A program made the position numbers and the translations under genes. From positions 1 to 34,014 of the forward strand of contig DSBT01000018.1 of assembly GCA_011045915.1 (NCBI GenBank): a stretch of DNA of 34,014 nt. The letters are read 5' to 3'. This document shows positions 8,643-15,776 of this stretch, piece by piece (within the stretch, counting starts at the first letter, position 1; the number at the start of each line of letters is the position of its first letter). The notes below the pieces were generated by a model. That model saw nothing but the letters and a program-made list of their open reading frames with translations, was not told where the DNA came from and did not search any database. The stretch is from Mesotoga infera (GTDB lineage: Bacteria > Thermotogota > Thermotogae > Petrotogales > Kosmotogaceae).

Positions 8643-8918
8643 ATGGAAATCCTGAAGGTCAGTTCTAAATCTAATCCGAACAAGGTAGCAGGTGCCATAG
8701 CCGGGGTAATCTCAAAGAACGAGCAAGTAGAACTTCAGGCCATTGGTGCTGGTGCTGTGAATCAAGCAGTAAAAGCAGTTGCCATCGCTTCCAGATTCCT
8801 CAGAGAACAGGGCACTAAAGTGTATATGGTCCCTGGATTTGTGGAGATTCAAATTGGCGAAGAGATGCGAACGGGGATCACCATTAAGATTGTTTCTGAG
8901 AAAGACGAAAGTAAGTAA
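8643..8918 (+). CDS. spoVS: Stage V sporulation protein S (SpoVS) family, Alba-like fold
   Basis: Protein of 91 residues that matches SpoVS along its full length: MEILKVSSKSNPNKVAGAIAG at the N-terminus, then QAIGAGAVNQAVKAVAIA, and a C-terminal strand region EIQIGEEMRTGITIKI. SpoVS proteins have an Alba-like fold and are thought to bind nucleic acid; they occur widely in bacteria that do not sporulate, including Thermotogota. The start ATG 8643 follows AAGGAGGAAA at 8627-8636; an upstream in-frame GTG at 8598 lies inside the promoter and is rejected. The gene is monocistronic: its own promoter lies upstream and a terminator follows within 30 bases. The actual cellular role in this organism is unknown. 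Confidence 0.93.
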   Translation: MEILKVSSKSNPNKVAGAIAGVISKNEQVELQAIGAGAVNQAVKAVAIASRFLREQGTKVYMVPGFVEIQIGEEMRTGITIKIVSEKDESK

Positions 8919-8945
8919 TGGGGGTTCGGTAGTCTCTGATAGTCG

Positions 8946-8974
8946 GGGGGAGGTCTTTGATCTCTTCCTTTTTT
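8946..8974 (+). terminator. Intrinsic terminator after spoVS
   Basis: Stem GGGGGAGGTC/GATCTCTTCC (10 pairs, including G-U) with a TTT loop and a run of six T. Confidence 0.7.
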
Positions 8975-9025
8975 ATGTTAGAAGCGCGTCATTGAAGCAG
9001 TATTACGAAACGAAGGAGGTAGCGA

Positions 9026-9469
9026 ATGCTTACAGTAAGCGATATGCTAGGTATAGCATTGAAGATCGAAGGAGCGGGTTACTCATATTACGAAAGGCTT
9101 GGCGAAAGAACTTCAGGAGAGGTCAAGGCTCTTTTTCTCAAGCTGGCGGAACAGGAAAGAGAGCACGCAAACATATTCAGAGAACTCCTCAAGGATGAGG
9201 GAAAGACTTCAACAACTCAGGACTGGGACGACAATGTCGGATATCTCAAAGCATATGCCGAAATATCAATATTTCCCCGGATCGAATCTTCCGAGATTCC
9301 ACAGAATTTGAACAGAGCGATTAGTAGCGCAATGGAAGTGGAGAAGGACAGCATCATATTCTATTCCGATCTTTCCTCCTTCATTCCCGACAGCAATGAA
9401 CTCAAAAAAATTATAGAGGAAGAACGCAGACATCTTCACGATCTCGTTAAGCTTTATGGCTCTTTGTAG
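9026..9469 (+). CDS. Rubrerythrin/ferritin-like diiron protein
   Basis: Cytoplasmic four-helix protein of 147 residues. The two halves each provide a helix with an iron ligand pattern: KIEGAGYSYYE and EQEREH (ExxH) in the first half, and EVEKDSIIFYSDL and EEERRH (ExxH) in the second. This is the diiron-site layout of rubrerythrin and ferritin-like proteins, used in anaerobes to remove peroxide or store iron. No C-terminal rubredoxin-type CxxC domain is present, so electrons would have to come from a separate partner. The start ATG 9026 follows GAAGGAGGT at 9012-9020. The gene stands alone between the spoVS terminator and the uracil permease leader. Confidence 0.82.
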   Translation: MLTVSDMLGIALKIEGAGYSYYERLGERTSGEVKALFLKLAEQEREHANIFRELLKDEGKTSTTQDWDDNVGYLKAYAEISIFPRIESSEIPQNLNRAISSAMEVEKDSIIFYSDLSSFIPDSNELKKIIEEERRHLHDLVKLYGSL

Positions 9470-9548
9470 GTAACAATGCCGTCGGAAAATGCATTAGTTT
9501 GCTGTTCGCTGACTGTTTGGTAAGAAATCCGGGGTGGACTTGCAGTAG

Positions 9549-9576
9549 TTGATATTGATCATCTTTGTGATACAAT
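9549..9576 (+). promoter_or_regulatory. Promoter of the uracil/xanthine permease leader
   Basis: TTGATA (9549-9554), a 16-base spacer and TACAAT (9571-9576), with a TGa extension before the -10. Transcription would begin near 9583, giving a leader of about 254 bases before the permease gene. Confidence 0.55.
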
Positions 9577-9597
9577 TGCCGATGGATGATTTTTCTT

Positions 9598-9704
9598 GGA
9601 GAGTGACTTCTATGTCGGAAACGATTGTTGAAAGTGGGACTGCCTTGTTCACCGACCGGTGCGGGAGTCACTTCTGTCCTCTTGGTAGCAGGATGTCACT
9701 CTCT
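9598..9704 (+). ncRNA. Structured 5' leader RNA (candidate riboswitch or attenuator) of the permease gene
   Basis: A closing helix pairs GGAGAGTGAC (9598-9607) with GTCACTCTCT (9695-9704): nine Watson-Crick pairs plus one G-U over an 87-base interior. Inside are at least three hairpins. One is GTCG-GAAA-CGAT near 9614-9625. A second is AAGTG..ACT paired with AGT..CACTT (about 9630-9673), enclosing CACC/GGTG. The third is TCCT/AGGA (about 9677-9693). A strong terminator lies 60 bases downstream, before the gene. This is the architecture of a multi-branched aptamer plus expression platform. I could not match it to the purine, glycine, SAM, THF, TPP, c-di-GMP or PyrR-type consensus. Pairings were found by eye, so the class and ligand are unknown. 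Confidence 0.5.
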
Positions 9705-9765
9705 CGAATAATTCATTCAATCGAGATGATAATAAACAAGATTGTGAATGTTATAGACTCCGAGA

Positions 9766-9800
9766 AGAGACCTCACGAAGATTCGTGAGGTCTCTTTTTT
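9766..9800 (+). terminator. Attenuator-like intrinsic terminator upstream of the permease gene
   Basis: A near-perfect stem AGAGACCTCACGAA/TTCGTGAGGTCTCT followed by six T. It ends 36 bases before the permease start and follows no complete gene from its own promoter, so it most likely controls read-through of the leader. CGAGAAGAG (9761-9769) could instead pair with CTCTCTCG (9699-9706), linking it to the closing helix of the upstream structure (inference). Confidence 0.8.
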
Positions 9801-9836
9801 CTAGGGTTGCTAATTCATAACAAGAGGAGGGATCTT

Positions 9837-11144
9837 GTGAGCAATGAAAAATCGGCTTATCAGGAAGTGAGGGAGCAGGAAGACAGAAGTAAAGGTCTGG
9901 GCAAAGGGGGACTTCTTGTACTCGGTCTGCAGCATGCGTTTACGATGTTTGGGGCAACGGTCCTAGTACCATACCTCACCGGTGTTCCCGTAAATGTAGC
10001 GTTGTTTACTGCAGGTGTTGGCACGCTTCTTTTCCATCTGCTGACACAATGGAAAGTGCCTGTGTTCCTTGGGTCAAGTTTTGCGTACATAGCTCCAATC
10101 AATGCCGTAATTCTTTATCACGCCAATGCGGCCGACACTTTCAGTTCAGTTCCGGAGGCAATTTCCGCAGGATTTGCGATTACTCCCGATATGATTGCCT
10201 ATGCAACGGGAGGAATATTGATAGCGGGTCTTGTTCAGGTGGGAATCGCAATTCTAATCAAACTGCTTGGGGTAAGCAAATTTGAGAAGATTTTCCCGCC
10301 AGCTGTCGCCGGAACGATAATAGCAGTGATAGGCTTGAATCTAGCCCCAACTGCGATAAGCATGGCGAGTTCAAACTGGTGGATTGCGGTTGTCTCTCTG
10401 GGAACAGCGGTGATTGTCAGACTTTACGTAAAGGGATTTACCAGGCTTATTCCCGTTATGTGCGGAATAATCGTGGGTTACATTGTGGCCGCAGCAACGG
10501 GAAATGTCTCATTCGACGCGGTGAATCAGGCAAGTTGGGTCGGGATTCCTTCCTTTGTGCTTCCCAAGTTCTCAATTTACTCGCTAACGGTTCTTGTTCC
10601 TGTAGCTCTAGCGCCGACAATCGAGCATTTCGGAGATATCTTCGCGGTGTCGGCAATCACTGGCAAGAAATTCTATGATGATCCAGGCATACACAGGACG
10701 CTAGCCGGAGACGGAATCGCCACTGCTGTTGCCGGTTTCTTTGGAGGACCCGCTAATACTACATATAGCGAGAACACGGGTGTTCTTGCGATTACGAAGG
10801 TCTTTAATCCTGTAGTAATGAGGATAGCCGCGGTATTTGCAGTGATACTGTCATTCGTGCCGAAGGTGGGAGCGCTGATTCAGTCAATTCCCACTGCAGT
10901 GATGGGCGGAATTGAGATATTGCTGTTTGGGATGATCGCTGCTGTTGGAATGAAGACACTTATAGAAAACAGGGTGAAGGTCGATGGAAAAAACCTCATA
11001 GTGATATCGGTAATGCTTGTAGTTGGCATAGGTGGCGCAGCTATAGGAATTGGTCCGGTGAGATTCGAGGGGATAGGACTTGCTGCACTCGTAGGGTTAC
11101 TCCTAAATGGAATATTTGTAATGACAAAGGCTCCTGAAGAATAG
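9837..11144 (+). CDS. Uracil/xanthine permease, NCS2 family (UraA-like)
   Basis: Inner-membrane nucleobase:cation symporter of 435 residues with about 12-14 hydrophobic segments. Family features include GLQHAFTMFGATVLVP near residue 30, the mid-protein block with PTIEHFGD, and TTYSENTGVLAITK, which belongs to the NCS2 substrate-binding region. The glutamate in PTIEHFGD corresponds to a substrate-binding position in UraA. Sequence style is closest to the uracil branch rather than the xanthine/urate branch, but the substrate is not certain. The start is GTG 9837 after AGAGGAGGG; earlier in-frame codons from 9807 overlap the leader terminator region. Expression is probably controlled by the leader RNA and terminator upstream. 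A terminator follows. Confidence 0.92.
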   Translation: MSNEKSAYQEVREQEDRSKGLGKGGLLVLGLQHAFTMFGATVLVPYLTGVPVNVALFTAGVGTLLFHLLTQWKVPVFLGSSFAYIAPINAVILYHANAADTFSSVPEAISAGFAITPDMIAYATGGILIAGLVQVGIAILIKLLGVSKFEKIFPPAVAGTIIAVIGLNLAPTAISMASSNWWIAVVSLGTAVIVRLYVKGFTRLIPVMCGIIVGYIVAAATGNVSFDAVNQASWVGIPSFVLPKFSIYSLTVLVPVALAPTIEHFGDIFAVSAITGKKFYDDPGIHRTLAGDGIATAVAGFFGGPANTTYSENTGVLAITKVFNPVVMRIAAVFAVILSFVPKVGALIQSIPTAVMGGIEILLFGMIAAVGMKTLIENRVKVDGKNLIVISVMLVVGIGGAAIGIGPVRFEGIGLAALVGLLLNGIFVMTKAPEE

Positions 11145-11166
11145 AGAAGACCGCTCAGTTCTGCAG

Positions 11167-11194
11167 AGAGGTGCCAAAGCAGGCACCTCTTTTG
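11167..11194 (+). terminator. Intrinsic terminator after the uracil/xanthine permease gene
   Basis: Perfect stem AGAGGTGCC/GGCACCTCT with an AAAGCA loop and a TTT tail, 22 bases after the stop codon. Confidence 0.8.
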
Positions 11195-11201
11195 CTATAC
11201 T
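11193..11201 (+). promoter_or_regulatory. Possible extended -10 promoter of the acetyltransferase gene
   Basis: TGcTATACT at 11193-11201 lies directly after the preceding terminator and just before the ribosome site GGAGGTGA (11211-11218). No good -35 is visible because that position falls inside the hairpin. Confidence 0.35.
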
Positions 11202-11223
11202 ATCTCAAATGGAGGTGAGTTCT

Positions 11224-11757
11224 GTGTTCAAGGGTCGGCTAGTATATCTTAGGGAATATAGAAAGAGCGATATTGCTCTTGCTCACAAGTACATAAACGA
11301 TTACGAAGTCAGGAGGATGCTGGTTCCTGGGATTCCCTTTCCTCTCAGACTGGAAGAGGAAGAGAAGTGGTATGATTCTCAGAGTGCCTTCAAGGATACG
11401 TATAGCTTCGCAGTTTCGAAGATTGAACATGATGAATACATTGGAGGATGCGGCATAAACGAGGTTGACTGGAAGAATAGGGTGGCAACGGTTGGAATCT
11501 TTCTAGGAGTGCAGTTCTGGAACGAAGGATTTGGAACGGATGCAATGAAAACGCTTCTGATATTCATCTTTGACCAAATGAATATAAACAAGGCGAAGCT
11601 AAACGTCTATTCGTTTAACAAACGCGCGATCAAGTCATATACGAAGTGCGGCTTTCAGACAGAGGGAACGTTGAGGCAGGAGATCTTCAGAGACGGAGCA
11701 TTTCACGATGAAATAGTCATGGGGATTCTCAGGTCAGAGCTTATTAGGGAAGACTAG
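11224..11757 (+). CDS. GNAT-family N-acetyltransferase (RimJ/RimL type)
   Basis: Cytoplasmic acetyl-CoA-dependent transferase of 177 residues. The N-terminus (GRLVYLREYRKSDIALAHKYIND) is typical of the RimJ/RimL group. Acetyl-CoA-binding motif A is the region FWNEGFGTDAMKTLLIFIF, and motif B is the following LNVYSFNKRAIKSYTKCGFQTEG. Substrates in this group include ribosomal protein N-termini, small amines and antibiotics; nothing here picks one. The start is GTG 11224 after GGAGGTGAG; ATG 11209 in the same frame has no ribosome site and overlaps it. The stop overlaps the stop of the converging Nif3-family gene within a CTAG palindrome. Confidence 0.88.
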   Translation: MFKGRLVYLREYRKSDIALAHKYINDYEVRRMLVPGIPFPLRLEEEEKWYDSQSAFKDTYSFAVSKIEHDEYIGGCGINEVDWKNRVATVGIFLGVQFWNEGFGTDAMKTLLIFIFDQMNINKAKLNVYSFNKRAIKSYTKCGFQTEGTLRQEIFRDGAFHDEIVMGILRSELIRED

Positions 11758-12485
11758 AGTTCATTGTAATACTCGATGAATTCTACATCAAGCGAGAACC
11801 TTTCTTTTACTAGTTTCCCGAGGTTCATTACACCAAACCGCTCGCTGGCGTAATGCCCCACGCAGAAGTAATTGATACCCATCTCTTTAGATAGTTCCCT
11901 TGTAGGTTCTCGTACTTCGCCTGATATGAATGTGTCGGCGATTCCTTCAAGCTTATCCAGCATTGACGAGGAGCCTCCAGATATTATACATACTTTCTGA
12001 ACGACTTCAGAGTTCTTGTGAAGGAATATCTTCTGATTAGGAAAAAGCTGAGAAAGAGAGTGTGTGAACTCGGACACAGTAGTTTCCATAGGAGTTCTGC
12101 CTATTAAACCTACGTCAAATTTCTCTAGACTCTCAAGACCTAGCTTCTGAGCAATTGCGTAGTTGTTTCCATATGGTATGTTTGCGTCCAGGGGCAGGTG
12201 GTAACCGAGAAGCGTGACACCATTTAGCAATACGCGTTCGACTCTTCTTTTCAGGTGACCTGTGAGTCTGAAGAAGGTCTTTCCGAAGATTCCATGGTGC
12301 ACTAGTATTGCATCAGCACTCGAGTTTAGGGCCTTTTCTACGAAGGCGTGGCTGAAGGAGACCCCTGTAACGAGTTTCTTTATATCTCTATCTCCTTCGA
12401 TCTGAATACCATTGTGGCAATAGTCGTCAAACTTTTCCGGTTCAAGAACAGAATCTAGAAAGCCTTCAAGCTCAAATGGTCTCAC
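11754..12485 (-). CDS. Nif3-like dinuclear metal centre protein (DUF34/YqfO family)
   Basis: Protein of 243 residues from the NIF3 family, often annotated as GTP cyclohydrolase I type 2 homologue. The characteristic metal ligands are visible: tandem histidines in DAILVHHGIFG (63-64), H96 and D100 in GYHLPLDA, and H211 and E215 near the C-terminus in GHYASERFG. These bind two divalent metal ions. The family is nearly universal but its reaction is unsettled. The length is that of the short form, lacking the inserted PII-like domain found in longer homologues. The start is GTG 12485 with AAAGGAGG upstream on the minus strand. An extended -10 (TGaTAGAAT) about 50 bases upstream suggests an independent promoter. 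Confidence 0.88.
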   Translation of the reverse strand: MRPFELEGFLDSVLEPEKFDDYCHNGIQIEGDRDIKKLVTGVSFSHAFVEKALNSSADAILVHHGIFGKTFFRLTGHLKRRVERVLLNGVTLLGYHLPLDANIPYGNNYAIAQKLGLESLEKFDVGLIGRTPMETTVSEFTHSLSQLFPNQKIFLHKNSEVVQKVCIISGGSSSMLDKLEGIADTFISGEVREPTRELSKEMGINYFCVGHYASERFGVMNLGKLVKERFSLDVEFIEYYNEL

Positions 12486-12535
12486 GTTTGCCTCCTTTGC
12501 TTAAGAGAATCCTCCATATGATATCCTCGATCATT

Positions 12536-12544
12536 ATTCTATCA
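12536..12544 (-). promoter_or_regulatory. Extended -10 promoter of the Nif3-family gene
   Basis: On the minus strand TGaTAGAAT lies 51 bases upstream of the GTG start. The -35 region is poor (GGTCTC). Its position downstream of the minus-strand terminator at 12570-12595 means the gene need not depend on the transcript entering from further upstream. Confidence 0.4.
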
Positions 12545-12569
12545 TGCACCATTGAGTGAGACCTTAACT

Positions 12570-12595
12570 AAAAAAAGAGTGGTGCAGTGCACCAC
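12570..12595 (-). terminator. Intrinsic terminator on the minus strand
   Basis: The perfect palindrome GTGGTGCAGTGCACCAC (12579-12595) is followed, reading the minus strand, by TC and seven T. It lies in an intergenic region and stops a transcript moving leftward from about 12692. Confidence 0.75.
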
Positions 12596-12692
12596 AATAA
12601 TCCGCATCTCTAAACAAGGGGTTTATCTATTTAAACACAAATACATATATATTTATTGCAATACAAATTCTTATTTGATAACACCTGACATA
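12571..12692 (-). ncRNA. Candidate small RNA of about 120 nt
   Basis: A minus-strand promoter (TTGACT, 17 bases, TATATT) and a strong terminator bracket about 120 bases with no plausible open reading frame longer than a few codons. The region is much more AT-rich than its surroundings. The downstream Nif3-family gene appears to have its own promoter, which favours an independent RNA over a leader. The alternative is an attenuated leader of that gene. No known RNA family was recognised. Confidence 0.4.
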
Positions 12693-12703
12693 GTGAATAA
12701 TAT
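12675..12703 (+). promoter_or_regulatory. Possible promoter of the MATE exporter gene
   Basis: TTGATA (12675-12680), a 17-base spacer and TAATAT (12698-12703). Its -10 overlaps the -10 of the minus-strand promoter, so the two would compete. The region is AT-rich, so a chance match is possible. The leader to the MATE gene would be about 180 bases. Confidence 0.35.
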
Positions 12704-12727
12704 ATCATAATAGGAATTATAAGTCAA
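12699..12727 (-). promoter_or_regulatory. Minus-strand promoter of the candidate small RNA
   Basis: On the minus strand TTGACT (12727-12722), a 17-base spacer and TATATT (12704-12699). Five of six -35 and five of six -10 positions match the sigma-70 consensus with optimal spacing. Predicted start near 12692. Confidence 0.5.
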
Positions 12728-12887
12728 GGGATACATCATAAAATTTAACTATGTGCGCGATAATTATTATATTTGTCTATTCCCATCATTATCAGGAATT
12801 GAATCGTCGATTTCGAGATTGCCTCTTTCAGAGCTAGTTCGTACATGCTAAACTTGGTAGTACGGATTCCTTACTGTGGAGGCGTAG

Positions 12888-14276
12888 ATGGCTTACAGTC
12901 TTCTAAAATCCTATCTCAATGTAGAGGAAGCTAAGGAGATCAGGAAGTCACTTCTTGTGATGGCACTTCCCGCCATAGGTGAAAACGTTCTTCAAATGCT
13001 GCTAGGTATATCAGACACCGCTTTTCTTGGTCATTATGACTGGAGAATAATGACAGCGGTTGGTACTGCCAATCAAGTAGTTTTCATTTTTCAGGCAGTT
13101 CTAGTAGCGATTTCGACAGGGTCGATGGTCTTGATTTCGAATAGCTATGGAGCTGGCAATCGTCAGAGAGTTAATCTCATAGCCTGGCACGCAATCTATC
13201 TGAGTGCGACCACCGGTCTTGCTCTTTCGTTTGGCTCTCTCTTTTCTGAGAACCTACTTTCACTGCTCTTTCCCTCAAGCGATTCCTTTATGCAATTGAA
13301 CGGCAGCGACTATCTAAGAATAATCATGGCCGGTTTTCCAGCAATGAGCATAATGATTGTGCTCGGGGCCACACTGAGAGGATCCGGCGATACTAGATCA
13401 CCGCTTATTGTCGCTCTTGTTGCAAACGTCTTGAACGTCTTTCTTGATTATGCAATGATTTTTGGCAAACTCGGTTTCCCTGAGATGGGAGCCTTTGGCG
13501 CGGCACTTGCAACAGTATTATCGAGAGTCGTTGGTTCAGTGATAATTATTGTTCTGCTGTTTCGAAATCGAAGAATATCAATGTCAAGGAAACCTCAGAG
13601 ATTCTCTAAATGGTTATTCAAGGAGATTTTTATTCTCGGTCTTCCGGCTTCCATTGAGAACTTTGGATTCTCCCTTGGAGTTCTTGTCTTTGCAAATATT
13701 CTCTTCATTGCTGGTCCAGAGGCATATGCCGCCCACAGAATTGGTATTCAGGTAGAGTCTCTCTCCTTCATGCCTGCTTGGGGTATGGGTGTGGCAATAA
13801 CTGCCTTAGTCGGAATCTACAATGGCGGCAGACAAAGAAGAATGTCAATAGGTGTGGTCAGGCAGGGCTGGTTCATCGCCCTGGCAATCTCCTCTGCGAT
13901 TGGATTTGCTATTACGTTGTTCCCGGACCTTTTCATCTCTCTTTTCACAAATGAGTCGTCCCTAATTGAAGAGGGACGACTACCTGTGAGAATTATCGGA
14001 CTCTTTCAAGTAGTGATGGGTACAGATTACGCGGTTACCGGGGCGTTGAGAGGTATGGGCGACACTTCTTTCCCAATGAAGTCTTCCCTAGTCGCAATGT
14101 GGTTCTTGAGACTTCCTATTGGTTACTTGCTCGTGAGATATTTCAATCTCGGCCTATTTGGTGCTTGGATTGGAATGATGGCCGACATGGCCTTCAGGAC
14201 AACACTGAAATTCATCAGATTCTACTCGGGAAGATGGGAGAGTACCGCAGATTCGATCCAGGCAAGATCAAACTGA
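12888..14276 (+). CDS. MATE-family Na+ or H+-coupled multidrug efflux protein
   Basis: Inner-membrane antiporter of 462 residues with about 12 hydrophobic segments in two homologous halves. The first half has LPAIGENVLQMLLGISDTAFLG and LGATLRGSGDTRSP; the second has LPASIENFGFSLG, AAHRIGIQVESLSFMPAWGMG and ALRGMGDTSFPM. The repeated RGxGDT motif in both halves is a hallmark of MATE transporters. It exports organic cations or drugs in exchange for Na+ or H+; the substrate is unknown. The start ATG 12888 follows GGAGG at 12878-12882. It is transcribed alone, from within the AT-rich gap upstream, and no clear terminator follows. Confidence 0.93.
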   Translation: MAYSLLKSYLNVEEAKEIRKSLLVMALPAIGENVLQMLLGISDTAFLGHYDWRIMTAVGTANQVVFIFQAVLVAISTGSMVLISNSYGAGNRQRVNLIAWHAIYLSATTGLALSFGSLFSENLLSLLFPSSDSFMQLNGSDYLRIIMAGFPAMSIMIVLGATLRGSGDTRSPLIVALVANVLNVFLDYAMIFGKLGFPEMGAFGAALATVLSRVVGSVIIIVLLFRNRRISMSRKPQRFSKWLFKEIFILGLPASIENFGFSLGVLVFANILFIAGPEAYAAHRIGIQVESLSFMPAWGMGVAITALVGIYNGGRQRRMSIGVVRQGWFIALAISSAIGFAITLFPDLFISLFTNESSLIEEGRLPVRIIGLFQVVMGTDYAVTGALRGMGDTSFPMKSSLVAMWFLRLPIGYLLVRYFNLGLFGAWIGMMADMAFRTTLKFIRFYSGRWESTADSIQARSN

Positions 14277-14378
14277 AGTCTATGCTCAATGCGGAACTTG
14301 ACAACCCGGTAGACTTCACTGAGAACTAACTGGCCAATAACCAGTCGCTTCTCTAGATACTGGAATTCGGCAATTGCT

Positions 14379-14407
14379 TTGGTCTTTTCAGGCTCTTTTG
14401 GTAAGAT
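14379..14407 (+). promoter_or_regulatory. Promoter of the CoA-transferase operon
   Basis: TTGGTC (14379-14384), a 17-base spacer and an extended -10 TGgTAAGAT (14399-14407), about 60 bases before the first gene. Confidence 0.5.
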
Positions 14408-14469
14408 AGTGTAAGTGTTCGGAGTTTTTTTCGCCGACCTCAACTATGCACGAGAAGGGAGGAGTCTTT

Positions 14470-15126
14470 TTGAGAGTGGTAGGAATTGACGAGGCCGTAT
14501 CAGCGGTAGATGACAACTCTTCTGTAATGATAGGAGGATTTTTGGGCTGTGGTTCCCCAGACAATATCATTCAAGGAGTCGTCGAGAGGAAAACTCGGGG
14601 TTTGACTGTGATAGCTAATGACACTTCCTTCCCAGACAGAGGAGTAGGAAAGTTAATTGTGGGCAAGTGCGCGGCAAAAGTGATTGTCTCTCATATCGGT
14701 ACAAATCCGGAGACGCAACGCCAGATGATTGAGGGAGAGCTGGATGTGGAACTTGTTCCTCAGGGCACTCTCGCGGAGAGAATTAGGGCCGGAGGCGTTG
14801 GTCTGGGCGGGATTTTGACCCCCACTGGAGTTGGAACTGTAGTTCAAGAAGGAAAGAGAATTATCGCAATCGGTGGGAAAGATTATCTAATGGAACTACC
14901 GCTCAGAGCTGAGTTTGCTCTCGTGAAAGCCAAGAAAGCCGATTACTTTGGCAATCTGGTCTTCTCTTTGACTGCAAGGAACTTCAATCCACTAATTGTC
15001 CTTGCGTGCAACACAGTAATTGTGGAAGTGGAAGAGATTGTGCCTGTCGGTTCACTCACTCCAGATGAGATTCATATTCCCGGTGTTCTCGTTGATTGTG
15101 TTTGCGTGGGGAGTGTCGTCGGATGA
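14470..15126 (+). CDS. 3-oxoacid CoA-transferase subunit A
   Basis: Alpha subunit of 218 residues of a family I CoA-transferase (succinyl-CoA:3-ketoacid, acetate/acetoacetate or butyrate type). The N-terminal part MIGGFLGCGSPDNIIQGV matches the glycine-rich segment typical of SCOT/AtoD/CtfA, and the C-terminal half shows GKDYLMELPLRAEFALVKA. The enzyme moves CoA between acids such as acetoacetate and succinate or acetate. I chose TTG 14470 because GGGAGGAG (14457-14464) lies 5 bases upstream; an ATG at 14446 precedes that ribosome site. The stop overlaps the start of subunit B (ATGA), so the subunits are translationally coupled. Confidence 0.92.
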   Translation: MRVVGIDEAVSAVDDNSSVMIGGFLGCGSPDNIIQGVVERKTRGLTVIANDTSFPDRGVGKLIVGKCAAKVIVSHIGTNPETQRQMIEGELDVELVPQGTLAERIRAGGVGLGGILTPTGVGTVVQEGKRIIAIGGKDYLMELPLRAEFALVKAKKADYFGNLVFSLTARNFNPLIVLACNTVIVEVEEIVPVGSLTPDEIHIPGVLVDCVCVGSVVG

Positions 15127-15776
15127 TGGACGTAAAAGAACTGATCGCCAGAAGGATCGCAGCTGAACTACAGGATGGAGATTTGGTGAATCTGGGAATC
15201 GGCATACCCACTCTCGTTTCGAACTACATACCGGCAGGCGTAAGAATATACTTTCAGTCAGAGAACGGTATTATTGGAATGGGACCAGCTCCGGAAAAAG
15301 GTATGGAGAATAGAGACCTCACCAATGCGGGCGGTCAATGTATTACGGCTCTGCCAGGTTCTGCAACCTTCGACAGCGCAATGTCGTTTTCGATTATCAG
15401 GGGCGGACATCTTGACATAACAGTCTTAGGGGGTCTTCAAGTTGACGAGAGAGGGATTCTTGCTAATTGGATGGTGCCAGGCAAGATGGTGCCCGGAATG
15501 GGAGGCGCCATGGATCTGGTAACTGGAGCCAAGCGTGTGATAGTTGCAATGACCCACACATCGAAGGGAAGTCCGAAGATAGTCAGGGAGTGCTCACTTC
15601 CTATCACTTCAAACAGACCAGTCGATCTGATAGTGACAGAAATTGCTGTCATTCAGCCAACTAAGGCAGGACTGCTTCTCAGAGAAAAATCTAGAGAAGT
15701 CACTGTTGAAGAGATTATGAAGCTGACAGAAGCGCGTTTGATAGTCAGCGATAATCTCAAGGACATGCTTGATTGA
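15123..15776 (+). CDS. 3-oxoacid CoA-transferase subunit B
   Basis: Beta subunit of 217 residues. It carries the catalytic glutamate in the SENG motif (YFQSENGIIGMGP, E47) that forms the glutamyl-CoA thioester in family I CoA-transferases. Other family blocks are LVNLGIGIPTLVSNYIP near the N-terminus and GGHLDITVLGGLQVD in the middle. The start ATG 15123 overlaps the stop of subunit A; a second ATG at 15126 is also possible. Together with subunit A it forms the active heterotetramer. The specific acyl substrate cannot be read from the sequence, and no thiolase or dehydrogenase genes flank it to suggest one. Confidence 0.94.
   Translation: MMDVKELIARRIAAELQDGDLVNLGIGIPTLVSNYIPAGVRIYFQSENGIIGMGPAPEKGMENRDLTNAGGQCITALPGSATFDSAMSFSIIRGGHLDITVLGGLQVDERGILANWMVPGKMVPGMGGAMDLVTGAKRVIVAMTHTSKGSPKIVRECSLPITSNRPVDLIVTEIAVIQPTKAGLLLREKSREVTVEEIMKLTEARLIVSDNLKDMLD

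Noticed and set aside
9598-9704. Resemblance of parts of the leader to c-di-GMP (GEMM) or glycine riboswitches (GAAAG..GGGAC, GGTAGC, GGAGAG)
   Set aside because: Only isolated short words match; the order, spacing and core conserved bases of those classes are absent, so no class was assigned.
9549-9788. Open reading frame of 79 residues upstream of the uracil/xanthine permease gene
   Set aside because: It begins inside the predicted promoter, has no ribosome site, crosses the structured leader, and ends within the terminator hairpin. Composition is not protein-like.
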